Positions 1-7,521 of a DNA stretch of 45,856 nt are shown here, one piece after another (within the stretch, counting starts at the first letter, position 1; each line of letters starts with the position of its first letter). The translations under genes and the position numbers were made by a program. The stretch comes from Pelotomaculum sp. Lineage in GTDB: Bacteria; Bacillota; Desulfotomaculia; Desulfotomaculales; Pelotomaculaceae. Under the pieces are notes generated by a model. That model ran no database searches. It was not told the DNA's origin and saw only the letters and a program-made list of their open reading frames with translations. The DNA is taken from assembly GCA_022839445.1 (NCBI GenBank), contig JALHFC010000003.1, forward strand, positions 1 to 45,856, in the 5' to 3' direction.

Positions 1-150
1 TCCCACGGCTGCCCTTTCCTCGTTATTGAAAACAGGGATATTAACAGCTCCCGGTATAGTCGCCTCGCTATATTCGCTCTCCGAGCGCACATCAACCAGT
101 AGCGCCCCGTCCATGTGAAGGACTTCATTAATAGTAATATCTTTAACCAT
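1..150 (-). CDS. mnmH: tRNA 2-selenouridine synthase N-terminus (partial)
   Basis: Only the first 50 codons are in the window; the gene runs off the left edge. They encode the start of a rhodanese domain: a short strand, the core LLVDVRSESEY, then TIPGAVNIPVF followed by NNEERAAVG. That last stretch (NIPxFxxEERAxVG) is typical of MnmH/SelU, which replaces sulfur by selenium at the wobble uridine of certain tRNAs using selenophosphate. A plain rhodanese cannot be fully excluded because the catalytic cysteine and the P-loop domain lie outside. The ATG at 148-150 is preceded by a weak AAAG ribosome site. A good sigma-A promoter sits about 65 bases upstream, so the gene is probably transcribed separately from ftsK. 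Confidence 0.75.
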   Translation of the reverse strand, partial: MVKDITINEVLHMDGALLVDVRSESEYSEATIPGAVNIPVFNNEERAAVG

Positions 151-213
151 CTTTGGCTTTTCTCATGCCTTTTTGATTCATCTAATCCTTATATCGTTTC
201 CTGTTTGATAAAA

Positions 214-242
214 TATATAACACAATGCCCGAATAGTGTCAA
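214..242 (-). promoter_or_regulatory. sigma-A promoter of mnmH
   Basis: Read on the minus strand there is a perfect TTGACA (+ coordinates 237-242), a 17-base spacer and TATATA (214-219). The start codon of mnmH at 150 lies about 65 bases downstream. This is one of the best housekeeping promoter matches in the window and marks a new transcription unit after ftsK. Confidence 0.7.
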
Positions 243-258
243 CGGAAACACGCTTAGA

Positions 259-492
259 TTAATTATTTTTAAAAACCTGTTGATATTGATCAATTGTCAT
301 TAATATAGCCCGCGGTTTGCTCCCTTCGTAGCCCCCGACGATACCTCTTCGCTCCATGATATCAATTAGGCGGGCAGCCCTGGCGTACCCTATATGCAGC
401 CTTCGCTGCAGCATAGAGATGGAGGCATGTCCGCTCTCGATGAGGATCTTAACTGCCTGGGCCATTAGCTCGTCTTCCATTTCCGGCGCGAC
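259..492 (-). pseudogene. ftsK: FtsK/SpoIIIE fragment 4: gamma DNA-reading domain
   Basis: This frame carries the C-terminal winged-helix (gamma) domain of a FtsK/SpoIIIE translocase, from PEMEDELMAQ through SMLQRRLHIGYARAARLID and ERRGIVGGYEGSKPR to the natural stop at 259. It directs the motor by reading oriented octamers. It has no start of its own: upstream it is joined out of frame to fragment 3 near 493-499, with the acidic linker that normally separates motor and gamma domain missing. The protein frame is recognisable only after the codon at 490-492. Identity is sure; expression as a separate protein is unlikely. Confidence 0.85.
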
Positions 493-904
493 CGTCAACC
501 AGGCCTTCCACCTCACGGTCCGACAGGTACGCGCCCTGCACCCGCACCGGCTTGGACGAACCCACAGGAGAAAATAACATATCTCCTTTACCCAGAAGTT
601 TTTCCGCGCCGGCCATGTCCAGGATTGTGCGGGAATCAATTTGGGATGATACTGCAAATGAAATCCGCGATGGAATATTGGCCTTGATCAAACCTGTTAT
701 TACGTCCACCGACGGTCGCTGGGTAGCAACCACCAAATGAATGCCCGCAGCCCTGGCCATCTGGGCCAGTCTGCAAACGGCGTCTTCCACGTCGGCAGGC
801 GCTACCATCATCAGATCGGCCAACTCATCTATAATCACGACAACCAGGGGTAGCGGCGCGCCATCGTTAACGGATAGCGGTGTTCCATTTCCCTGACAGC
901 CCAA
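449..904 (-). pseudogene. ftsK: FtsK/SpoIIIE fragment 3: Walker B half of motor
   Basis: The frame carries the second half of the RecA-like motor: Walker B in VVVIIDELADLMMV, then RLAQMARAAGIHLVVATQRP, IKANIPSRISFAVSS, DSRTILDMAGAEKLLG and GDMLF, ending at DREVEGLV. Homologous sequence covers roughly 874 down to 497; residues before and after are frame noise. It is separated from Walker A by a frame change near 872-876, where the conserved stretch after MExRY (ELFxxxGxRxIxxYN in the family) is absent. The last ORF residues (DGRAGNGRR onward) are out of frame and overlap fragment 4. Confidence 0.85.
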
Positions 905-1365
905 CGCAAAGACGTGGCCGCCTTTTTGGGGTCGGTAACGACCGGGGAAACAAGGTGGGGAATCCCATTGTAGTTTGCCAGTTCCACCATCTTCGGATCA
1001 ATCATTAAGAATTTAACCTCGTCCGGGGTAGCTTTGAAAAGTATGCTACAAATCAGCGTATTCAGGCACACACTTTTTCCTGACCCGGTAGCTCCGGCGA
1101 TCAGCAAGTGGTGCATCCTGGCTAGATCAGCTATGATGGGGTTCCCGGCGATATCTTTGCCCAAGGCCAGGGTCATCTTTGACTTAGACTGCGCAAACTC
1201 CTGGGTTTCAAGGAGATCCCGCAGGTGAACCATGGAAATTTCCTTGTTCGGCACTTCGATGCCCACCGCTGCCTTGCCGGGAATCGGCGCCTCAATCCTG
1301 ACCCCCGGCGCTGCCATGGAGAGGGCGATATCGTCAGCTAGACTTACTATCCGGCTAACCTTCAC
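835..1365 (-). pseudogene. ftsK: FtsK/SpoIIIE fragment 2: Walker A half of motor
   Basis: The frame begins at VKVSRIVSLADDIA and continues through RIEAPIPGKAAVGIEVPN, the Walker A motif GATGSGKS, MIDPKMVELANYNGIPHL and VVTDPKKA to REMEHRY. It then runs into about a dozen wrong-frame residues and a stop. An ATG happens to follow the lost segment, but there is no ribosome site, and the preceding PAVTRYEVxP-type stretch of the alpha domain is gone. Without Walker B this fragment could not hydrolyse ATP alone. Confidence 0.85.
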
Positions 1366-2318
1366 ACCTGACCCCTGGAAACCTGGACAACCTTGGCCTT
1401 CACACTAAAACTTTCAAGAGTATCCTCCAGGACGCGGATATTTTCATTGATACCTTTATTCGAGCGAATGTTTTTTGCTCTAAGCGGCCGGGATAAGATT
1501 GTCAGGGGAGGCAACCGGTAATACGAGCTTTCCTGGAGATTGCCGGTAGCTGTAAATGATTCCTTGTCACCTACCTCGCCTTCCCCGCTAGCTTCTTGGG
1601 TAGTTTCCTCTTTGTTTTTTGAGGGGCGTGACAAGCTTATTTTCTTAACTTCCTTTTCATCCCGACCATCTGGCTCTTCATTGTCGACCGGGGGTTCTGT
1701 AGTTTGCTCCCCACCCCGATCAATAATAACGGGAGGAAGCGGCTTTTTCAAGTTTTCTTCCTCAACTTCAACGAAAAGGTAATTTAAAAGGCCCAGTGAT
1801 CCTTTTTTGAAAATGTCGCCGGTCTTGCCTGATAGCCCTTTAACCAAAGCAACAATGGAAAGGTTGGTCAGGAGCAGAAGCGATATTAGCCCCCCTGCAA
1901 TTAAAATGATATATGTACCGGCAATACCGAATGATTTCCTAAAAATATAACAAAATACCGCCCCCAGCATCCCCCCACCATCGCCCCGGGCGCCTGCCTT
2001 AAAGGAATCCTCAACCGGGATCACCAGGTGCAGGAAAGTGAGTATAACCAGAAACAACAGGATAATGCCGTACATTCGCTCTGAAAGCCCGGCCCGGCCG
2101 CGCTTTTGAACCAACCTAACCCCAATCACAACTAATAGGACAGGTAAAATATACCTCCCCTCGCCAGCAACACTTTTTAGGACATTGTCAACGAATTGAC
2201 TGAGCAGACCGGAATCAGGGGAAAAAAGGCATACAATGCCCAATAGGCCTAACGCTACCAGAGCGATCCCGCAAATTTCGTATTTAAGCTCTTCTTTCAT
2301 TTGGCCCAACATTCCCAA
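1362..2318 (-). pseudogene. ftsK: FtsK/SpoIIIE fragment 1: membrane domain and linker
   Basis: This is the N-terminus of a membrane-anchored chromosome translocase that clears DNA from the closing division or sporulation septum. About four hydrophobic segments (residues ~13-32, 54-70, 82-100, 116-155) are followed by a charged low-complexity linker rich in E, K and P, then the start of the alpha domain (NENIRVLEDTLESFSVKAKVVQVSRG). Translation ends two residues later at a TGA created by a frame change. The TTG at 2318 is chosen because GAGGTGG lies 7 bases upstream. The gene sits after ylzJ and uppP, the position of spoIIIE after tepA-ylzJ in Bacillus. If the DNA is correct, only a membrane stub is made. 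Confidence 0.85.
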
Positions 2319-2339
2319 ATTTTACCCACCTCAAGAATA

Positions 2340-2346
2340 CTATACC
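2340..2346 (-). promoter_or_regulatory. possible extended -10 box upstream of ftsK
   Basis: Reading the minus strand, TGGTATAGT occurs just upstream of the ftsK ribosome site (TGnTATAGT, an extended -10 pattern). No convincing -35 is seen, and the resulting leader would be only about 15-20 bases. It is plausible as a promoter between uppP and ftsK but weakly supported. Confidence 0.3.
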
Positions 2347-2387
2347 ACATTTCGGCTAAAAATCCTTTAAATACTCATATCATTAAA

Positions 2388-2407
2388 CCCTTTAATTAAA
2401 AAAAGGG
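2388..2407 (-). terminator. weak hairpin after uppP
   Basis: CCCTTT (2388-2393) pairs with AAAGGG (2402-2407) across an 8-base AT loop, and a short T-rich stretch follows on the minus strand. It lies seven bases after the uppP stop. The six-pair stem is weak, so termination would be partial. Confidence 0.35.
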
Positions 2408-2414
2408 CCGAAAG

Positions 2415-3200
2415 CTACCCTCTAAACAGTGCCAGGCCGATGACTGCCAGCCCCAAGGCAAAGCGGTACCAAACGAACACCGCAAAACTACGCCTGGTCA
2501 AATACCGCAAAAGAAAACCGATTGACAAAAATCCTATTATAGCCGATGTGACAACCCCGGTAATGAAAGCAGTGTTGACATCTGCGATGGATATATCTTT
2601 TAACTTAACGGCACCGGCCCCGACAACGATCGGCGTAGAAAGCAAAAACGAAAATCTAGCCGCTGCCTCGCGGGTAAGACCCAGCGCCCGGCCCGCCGTC
2701 ATGGTCACACCTGAACGCGAAACACCCGGAATAATGGCAAAAGCTTGTGAGATCCCAATCAGCAAGCTGTCCATAAACGAAATTGACCTGATATCTTTTC
2801 TTTTGGACATTCTTTTATCTACCCAATAAAGAATAATTCCCATGATAATGAGCATGCTTCCAATCAATATTGGAGCACGAAACACTGTTTCGGCCTGTTC
2901 TTCCAATAAATAGCCCGCCGCCGCGCCAGGTATGGTTGCAATAACCAGATACCAAAACAGTAATGCTTCGTGGGTCGTCCTACCCTTTGCAGCCTCTTTA
3001 ATTAAACCAACCCAGTCTCTCCAAAAAAAAGCCACCACGGCAAACAATGTCCCTATATGAAGCGCTACATCAAAAGTCAGGCCCGGGTCTGTCCATCCTA
3101 AAGCCCACGGCGCCAGGACCAGGTGGGCCGAACTTGATATGGGAAGAAATTCTCCCAGTCCCTGGACAACACCAAGGACCAGTGCCTGAAATACCGTCAA
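2415..3200 (-). CDS. uppP: undecaprenyl-diphosphatase UppP (BacA family)
   Basis: An integral membrane phosphatase that recycles undecaprenyl pyrophosphate to the monophosphate lipid carrier for wall synthesis. The family signature near the N-terminus, QGLGEFLPISSSAHL, and the second conserved block IPGVSRSGVTMTAG are both present, with about eight hydrophobic helices. The length of about 261 residues is normal. The TTG at 3198-3200 is preferred over the GTG nine bases upstream: GGGGGTG is correctly spaced for the TTG, and the resulting start (MTVFQALVLG) fits the family. It has its own promoter and sits between ylzJ and ftsK. It also links to uppS in this window, which makes the precursor lipid. 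Confidence 0.93.
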   Translation of the reverse strand: MTVFQALVLGVVQGLGEFLPISSSAHLVLAPWALGWTDPGLTFDVALHIGTLFAVVAFFWRDWVGLIKEAAKGRTTHEALLFWYLVIATIPGAAAGYLLEEQAETVFRAPILIGSMLIIMGIILYWVDKRMSKRKDIRSISFMDSLLIGISQAFAIIPGVSRSGVTMTAGRALGLTREAAARFSFLLSTPIVVGAGAVKLKDISIADVNTAFITGVVTSAIIGFLSIGFLLRYLTRRSFAVFVWYRFALGLAVIGLALFRG

Positions 3201-3236
3201 AACAAACACCCCCGATTTAATTCCATCAACTTGTTA

Positions 3237-3242
3237 ATTATA
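3237..3242 (-). promoter_or_regulatory. extended -10 promoter of uppP
   Basis: The minus strand reads TGCTATAAT, a perfect TATAAT with the TGn extension, about 37 bases before the uppP start. A TTGGCA lies upstream at a short 14-base spacing, so recognition probably rests on the extended -10. The rest of the 238-base gap between ylzJ and uppP shows no convincing gene. Confidence 0.55.
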
Positions 3243-3438
3243 GCATGTTAGAGCCTTGCCAAATACATTAAAACCAGACATTTTAGTCCAGTATAAAAGA
3301 TAAGTAAGTTGTACTGCCGGCGGTGCGCTAAGGTGATTGGTAACAATATCATAATTCATAATCCCGGTTAAATAAATACGCGCAGTCAGCAAACGTGTAA
3401 AATAATCGTCATCCCAACACACCTGGCGACCGCAAATA

Positions 3439-3651
3439 TCATCCGTTGATCAAGTTTCCGGGTGATAACTCCGGCCTTAAATAATCATAAGGATTTGTGC
3501 TCAGCAGCTTGATAATCCTCTTTTTGCCGGAATCAACATCTTCCACCAGCATAGCCACCCCTTCATATTCAATTATTTTATATTCAGGGTATTTCGTAGT
3601 ATCAAAACCCTCCAGCACCAGCTCCAACTGCATCGGTGTGTAAAGAATCAC
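3439..3651 (-). CDS. ylzJ: YlzJ-like small protein
   Basis: A 70-residue protein beginning ILYTPMQLELVLEG and containing a YKIIEYEGVAMLVE core, the pattern of the YlzJ family, whose function is unknown. The assignment is supported by position: directly after tepA and just before the translocase region, as in Bacillus. The GTG start at 3649-3651 overlaps the tepA TGA as GTGA, with AAAAGGAGG well placed upstream, so the two genes are translationally coupled. Confidence 0.8.
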   Translation of the reverse strand: MILYTPMQLELVLEGFDTTKYPEYKIIEYEGVAMLVEDVDSGKKRIIKLLSTNPYDYLRPELSPGNLING

Positions 3652-4493
3652 CAGGGCGCCTCCTTTTGATTAGTTTTTCCTTCATTAATCATATCTTTCA
3701 ATTTCTTCACGGCGTCGCCAATCCCACCGACAGCGTTAATCAAACCAACATCCACTGCCTCTTTGCCTATCAATACTGTACCGATGTCCCTGGCCAACTC
3801 TCCTGTCCGGAACATCAGCTCACGGAACTTCTCCACCGTAACCCCGGAATGCTCTGTAACAAACCTGACAACTCTATCCTGCATCTTGTCTAAATATTCA
3901 TAAGTCTGCGGAACACCAATCACCAGCCCGTTAAGCCGGATGGGATGGATTGTCATACTCGCGGTATTGGCAATAAATGAATACCTCGCCCCCACGGCTA
4001 TCGGCACGCCGATTGAATGCCCCCCACCTAAAATAACCGATACGGTCGGCTTGGACATACCGGCGATCATCTCGGCTATGGCCAGGCCGGCTTCAACGTC
4101 CCCGCCAACAGTATTGAGGATAATTAAAATACCCTCAATGTCCGGGGTCTGTTCCAGCGCTACTAATTGCGGGATCATGTGTTCATACTTGGTGGTTTTG
4201 TTTTGGGGCGGCAGCACAAGATGGCCTTCAATCTGACCTACTATAGTCAGGCAGTGGATATTGCTTTTTACCTCGGGAATCTGGGTTGACCCCATTTCCT
4301 TCATGGCTTCCAGTGTGCTTTTAGGTTTTCCCGCCACCCTTTTCCCGGGCTTCGGTTCCTGCCCGGGCTCATCTTGACGGTCTGGCTCCTCCCTGCGTTC
4401 AGGACCAGGCTCTACACCAGGTTCCGGGTGGGCCGGAATATATGGAATAACACCCGGTTCCGGATCATACCCTTGCATTTCCATCGTCTTCAC
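3648..4493 (-). CDS. tepA: ClpP-like translocation-enhancing protease TepA
   Basis: A 281-residue member of the ClpP/crotonase-fold serine peptidases. The first ~60 residues are a proline- and glutamate-rich low-complexity tail (repeats of PEPG-like units). The peptidase core follows, with oxyanion glycines in LNTVGGDVEAGLAI, the nucleophile serine in GGGHSIGVPIAV and the active histidine in MTIHPIRL. Such proteins are linked to processing of signal peptides or export in Bacillus, although the exact substrate is not settled. The start at 4493 has AGGAGTG 7-8 bases upstream. The gene lies between rnj and ylzJ, matching the Bacillus order. Confidence 0.88.
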   Translation of the reverse strand: MKTMEMQGYDPEPGVIPYIPAHPEPGVEPGPERREEPDRQDEPGQEPKPGKRVAGKPKSTLEAMKEMGSTQIPEVKSNIHCLTIVGQIEGHLVLPPQNKTTKYEHMIPQLVALEQTPDIEGILIILNTVGGDVEAGLAIAEMIAGMSKPTVSVILGGGHSIGVPIAVGARYSFIANTASMTIHPIRLNGLVIGVPQTYEYLDKMQDRVVRFVTEHSGVTVEKFRELMFRTGELARDIGTVLIGKEAVDVGLINAVGGIGDAVKKLKDMINEGKTNQKEAPW

Positions 4494-4548
4494 TCCTGTT
4501 ATGCAAAATTATCGTGCAACATTCCTAGTATGTATATATTAATCAAAA

Positions 4549-4577
4549 ATAAAACGGGTAAGACGGATTTCTATCAA
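4549..4577 (-). promoter_or_regulatory. possible promoter upstream of tepA
   Basis: On the minus strand TTGATA (4572-4577) is followed after 17 bases by TTTTAT (4549-4554). The -35 matches five of six consensus bases and the -10 four of six. The leader to tepA would be about 50 bases. It lies just beyond the rnj terminator, which makes an independent promoter sensible. Confidence 0.4.
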
Positions 4578-4633
4578 ATGTATATGAATGGAAATGATGG
4601 TTTCAGGTCCCTTATTCCATGTCAAACAGGCGT

Positions 4634-4662
4634 AAAAATACACGGGTTATTATAACCCGTGT
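4634..4662 (-). terminator. terminator after rnj
   Basis: A perfect 10-bp inverted repeat, ACACGGGTTA/TAACCCGTGT with a three-base loop (4640-4662), is followed on the minus strand by ATTTTT. It lies about 40 bases past the rnj stop, in the gap before tepA. Confidence 0.6.
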
Positions 4663-4702
4663 AAAGAGTAGCAACTTTTATGTTAATAATTATTATTCTT
4701 TT

Positions 4703-6364
4703 TTAAATTTCCATGATGATTGGTAAAATCATTGGCCTTCTCCTGGTTTTTTCATATAGAAACTTTCCGACAGTGTCTCTTACTTGAGATTTGATAGATG
4801 ACCACTCGGATATACCCCTGTCGGCGCATTTGTCCAAGGCGCATTTTACTTTTGCTTTAGCTTCCTCAATTAGTTCCTCCGACTCCCGCACGTAAACAAA
4901 TCCCCTGGACACAATGTCCGGGCCGGCTATAACAAGACCGTTTTCACGGTTTATGGTAACAACCACGATTAAGATTCCATCCTGGGAAAGCAGCTTACGG
5001 TCTCTTAAGACAATATTACCTACATCCCCTACACCAAGTCCGTCAACCAGCACTTTCCCCGCCGTCACCCTACCCGTTAGCCGCCCTGAGCGGCGGTTAA
5101 ACTCCAGTACCTGTCCATTTTCAGCAATAAAAACATTTTCCGCAGCCATTCCAACGTCCCTGGCTAGCTCGGAATGTTTAATAAGCATCCTATATTCGCC
5201 ATGTACGGGAACAAAAAACTTTGGCCTGACCAGGTTTAGCATTAATTTTAATTCCTCCTGGCTTGGGTGGCCGGACACATGGATATCAGAAGCCGACTCG
5301 TATATAACACGCGCTCCTTGCTTAAAAAGTTGGTCGATAATGCGCGCCACCAGCTTTTCATTACCTGGTATGGGCGCTGCCGAGATGATGATCGTATCGC
5401 CCTGTAAAATCTCCACCTGCCGGTGATCGGACAAGGCCATTCTAGTAAGCGCCGACATTGGCTCACCCTGGCTCCCTGTTGTTAAAATGACAACCTTGTT
5501 CCTGGGTAAGCGGTTGGCCTCATCAAGTTCAACCAGAAGGCCGTCGGGGATATCCATATAACCGAGTTCATTGGCGACATTGATGACGTTGATCATACTC
5601 CGGCCGACCACGGTAACTTTTCGGTTATGCTTAAACGCAGTCTGTATGGCCTGCTGTAGCCTGTGGACGTTGGATGCAAAAGTCGTAATAATAATCCGCT
5701 CTTTAGCCTGGCGGAAGTTCTCGTCAAATGTGTTGCCTACCACCCGCTCGGACATAGTGTAACCGGGCCTTTCGGCGTTTGTGCTGTCGGACATTAGTAC
5801 CAGAACACCCTTTTCTCCCAGTTGAGCCAGGCGGTGAAAATCTGTCACCTGTCCGTCGACAGGTGTCTGATCTATCTTAAAATCGCCTGTGTGAAGAATT
5901 ACGCCTACGGGTGTGTGTACGGCAATTGCTACCGCATCTGGTATACTGTGCGAAACCCGGACGAATTCAACTTTAAATGGGCCAACCTGGACAGTGTCCC
6001 TCGGCTTGACTGTATTAAGGACCACATTGCCAATATTTTGTTCCTTTAATTTACCCTGTAACAACCCCAGGGTGAGCTTAGTCCCGTACACCGGAACATC
6101 TAAACGGCGCAATACATATGGCAACGCTCCGATATGATCCTCATGCCCGTGAGTCAGCACAATCCCCCGGACTAACTCCCTGTTTTCCAATAGGTAAGTA
6201 ATGTCCGGGATAACAACATCTATTCCAAGCATTTCCTCTTCCGGAAACATTAAACCGCAGTCAATAAGCAAAATATTTTCCCCAAATCTCACCACCATCA
6301 TGTTCTTACCGATCTCCCCTTGCCCCCCGAGGGGGATTAGGGACAATTTGGGTTCCTTTGCCAA
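4703..6364 (-). CDS. rnj: ribonuclease J
   Basis: A metallo-beta-lactamase/beta-CASP ribonuclease of about 553 residues that matures and degrades RNA by endo- and 5'-exonucleolytic cleavage. The zinc motif THGHEDHIGALP is near residue 75, followed by the metal ligands in VSHSIPDAVA and HTGDFKID, the beta-CASP part (TTFASNVHRLQQ), and VHGEYRM near residue 390. The C-terminal RNase J domain ends in RRPMILPIIMEI. TTG 6364 is preferred to GTG 6373 because AGGGGGTG is properly spaced only for the TTG. The position after dapA and before tepA matches B. subtilis rnjB (ymfA). With one paralogue visible I do not decide between the J1 and J2 names. Confidence 0.93.
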   Translation of the reverse strand: MAKEPKLSLIPLGGQGEIGKNMMVVRFGENILLIDCGLMFPEEEMLGIDVVIPDITYLLENRELVRGIVLTHGHEDHIGALPYVLRRLDVPVYGTKLTLGLLQGKLKEQNIGNVVLNTVKPRDTVQVGPFKVEFVRVSHSIPDAVAIAVHTPVGVILHTGDFKIDQTPVDGQVTDFHRLAQLGEKGVLVLMSDSTNAERPGYTMSERVVGNTFDENFRQAKERIIITTFASNVHRLQQAIQTAFKHNRKVTVVGRSMINVINVANELGYMDIPDGLLVELDEANRLPRNKVVILTTGSQGEPMSALTRMALSDHRQVEILQGDTIIISAAPIPGNEKLVARIIDQLFKQGARVIYESASDIHVSGHPSQEELKLMLNLVRPKFFVPVHGEYRMLIKHSELARDVGMAAENVFIAENGQVLEFNRRSGRLTGRVTAGKVLVDGLGVGDVGNIVLRDRKLLSQDGILIVVVTINRENGLVIAGPDIVSRGFVYVRESEELIEEAKAKVKCALDKCADRGISEWSSIKSQVRDTVGKFLYEKTRRRPMILPIIMEI

Positions 6365-6493
6365 AGTCCGCACCCCCTAACCACTCCGAAATAAATAACA
6401 AAAAAATAAATAGTGAGATGTTTTTAGGAGAAGGCGGGGAAAATATTATGTTGACTGTGGTTGTTGCAAAAGCCGATCCTTACACTTATGGAT

Positions 6494-6522
6494 ATTATAC
6501 TTTATTTTTTAAACCGGAACAA
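6494..6522 (-). promoter_or_regulatory. sigma-A promoter of rnj
   Basis: On the minus strand TATAAT (6494-6499) is a perfect -10 with TTGTTC (6517-6522) 17 bases upstream. The rnj leader would be about 120 bases, AT-rich, and ends in the AGGGGGTG ribosome site. The box lies just downstream of the dapA terminator. Confidence 0.6.
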
Positions 6523-6549
6523 CCAATTTCCGCCGTAGAACCGTAGCGC

Positions 6550-6590
6550 ATAAAAAATAAAGAACCGCTAAAGAACACGGTTCCTTTTTT
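6550..6590 (-). terminator. terminator after dapA
   Basis: GAACCG (6562-6567) pairs with CGGTTC (6578-6583). On the minus strand the stem is followed by TTTATTTTTTAT. It closes the dapB-dpaAB-asd-dapG-dapA unit about 30 bases after the dapA stop. Confidence 0.65.
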
Positions 6591-6613
6591 TAAATTAACC
6601 AGCAACCCCACAT

Positions 6614-7498
6614 TTACATTAACTTCATATCTTTCATAACGCCTCGAATTGATTCTTTTTCGACAGCAGTAGCACTCACCAGCGGCAGGCGGGGGGGGCC
6701 TACTTCCCAACCCAGCAGGTTTAACGCGGCTTTTACCGGGACCGGGTTGGTGGTTATAAACAATCCTTTGAAAATTGGGAATAGTTTCGTGTGTATCTCT
6801 ACTGCAAGGGTAGTGTTTCCGGACGTAAAAGCATTAATCATTTCTTGGATACGTCCGCCTATCAAGTGGGACGCCACACTAACAACACCTTTGCCGCCAA
6901 GCGCCAGGATCGGCAAGGTCAGCGAATCATCACCGCTGTAAATGGAAAAAGTATCTGGAAGCAACCTCTTTAGTTCACTAATTTGATCCATGTTTCCGCT
7001 GGACTCTTTAATAGCCGTAATGTTGCCGACCTCCGCCAGCCTGGCCATAGTCTGAGGCGATATGTTAATGGAAGTCCTGCCGGGTATATTGTAGATCATA
7101 ACAGGAAGTTCCGTGCTTTCCGCCACTGCCTTAAAGTGTTGAAACAGACCTTCTTGGGAAGGCTTGTTATAATACGGGGCAACCAGCATGATGCCGTCAA
7201 CTCCTAGTGATTCGGCGGCGCGGGTAAGCGCAATACTCTCTGCGGTTCCGTTCCCCCCGGTGTTGGCAATAACGGTCGCCATACCACCTACCTCTTCAGA
7301 CACGGCCCTAAAAAGATCGATCTTTTCTTCTTTAGATAATGTCGGGCTTTCCCCCGTTGTACCGGCTATCACCAGGCCGTCCGAACCGGATTGGACTAAA
7401 TGGGCGGCCAGCTTTCTCGCTAGTTTGAGGTTAAGACTTAAGTCCTTGTTAAAAGGTGTCACCATTGCGGTTAAGACGCGTCCGAAATCTTCGTTCAA
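6614..7498 (-). CDS. dapA: 4-hydroxy-tetrahydrodipicolinate synthase
   Basis: Condenses pyruvate with aspartate semialdehyde, the first committed step to diaminopimelate, lysine and dipicolinate. The pattern is classical: AMVTPFN near the start, AGTTGESPTL for the substrate threonines, YNIPGRT with the proton-relay tyrosine, and AIKESSGN with the Schiff-base lysine. The TTG at 7496-7498 is chosen: AGGTG lies six bases upstream and gives 294 residues, the usual family length. A longer reading would run back into dapG. The start lies 24 bases downstream of the dapG stop. A terminator follows, so dapA ends the operon. Confidence 0.94.
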   Translation of the reverse strand: MNEDFGRVLTAMVTPFNKDLSLNLKLARKLAAHLVQSGSDGLVIAGTTGESPTLSKEEKIDLFRAVSEEVGGMATVIANTGGNGTAESIALTRAAESLGVDGIMLVAPYYNKPSQEGLFQHFKAVAESTELPVMIYNIPGRTSINISPQTMARLAEVGNITAIKESSGNMDQISELKRLLPDTFSIYSGDDSLTLPILALGGKGVVSVASHLIGGRIQEMINAFTSGNTTLAVEIHTKLFPIFKGLFITTNPVPVKAALNLLGWEVGPPRLPLVSATAVEKESIRGVMKDMKLM

Positions 7499-7521
7499 TT
7501 CTTTCACCTTCTTTTTTTCAA

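Noticed and set aside
259..2318. Programmed frameshifting as an explanation for the ftsK frames
   Set aside because: Frameshifting would not remove residues. At all three junctions conserved segments are physically absent, and no slippery sequence is seen.
3234..3422. 62-codon minus-strand open frame between ylzJ and uppP
   Set aside because: It has no good ribosome site, no recognisable pattern, ends in the uppP promoter and looks like chance in a spacer.
4914..5426. Plus-strand open frame (170 codons) opposite rnj
   Set aside because: Serine/threonine-rich shadow of the well-conserved RNase J frame.
6450..6546. Plus-strand 32-codon frame with AGGAG-like sequence upstream
   Set aside because: It is the only candidate on the plus strand, overlaps the rnj promoter, and lacks any supporting feature.
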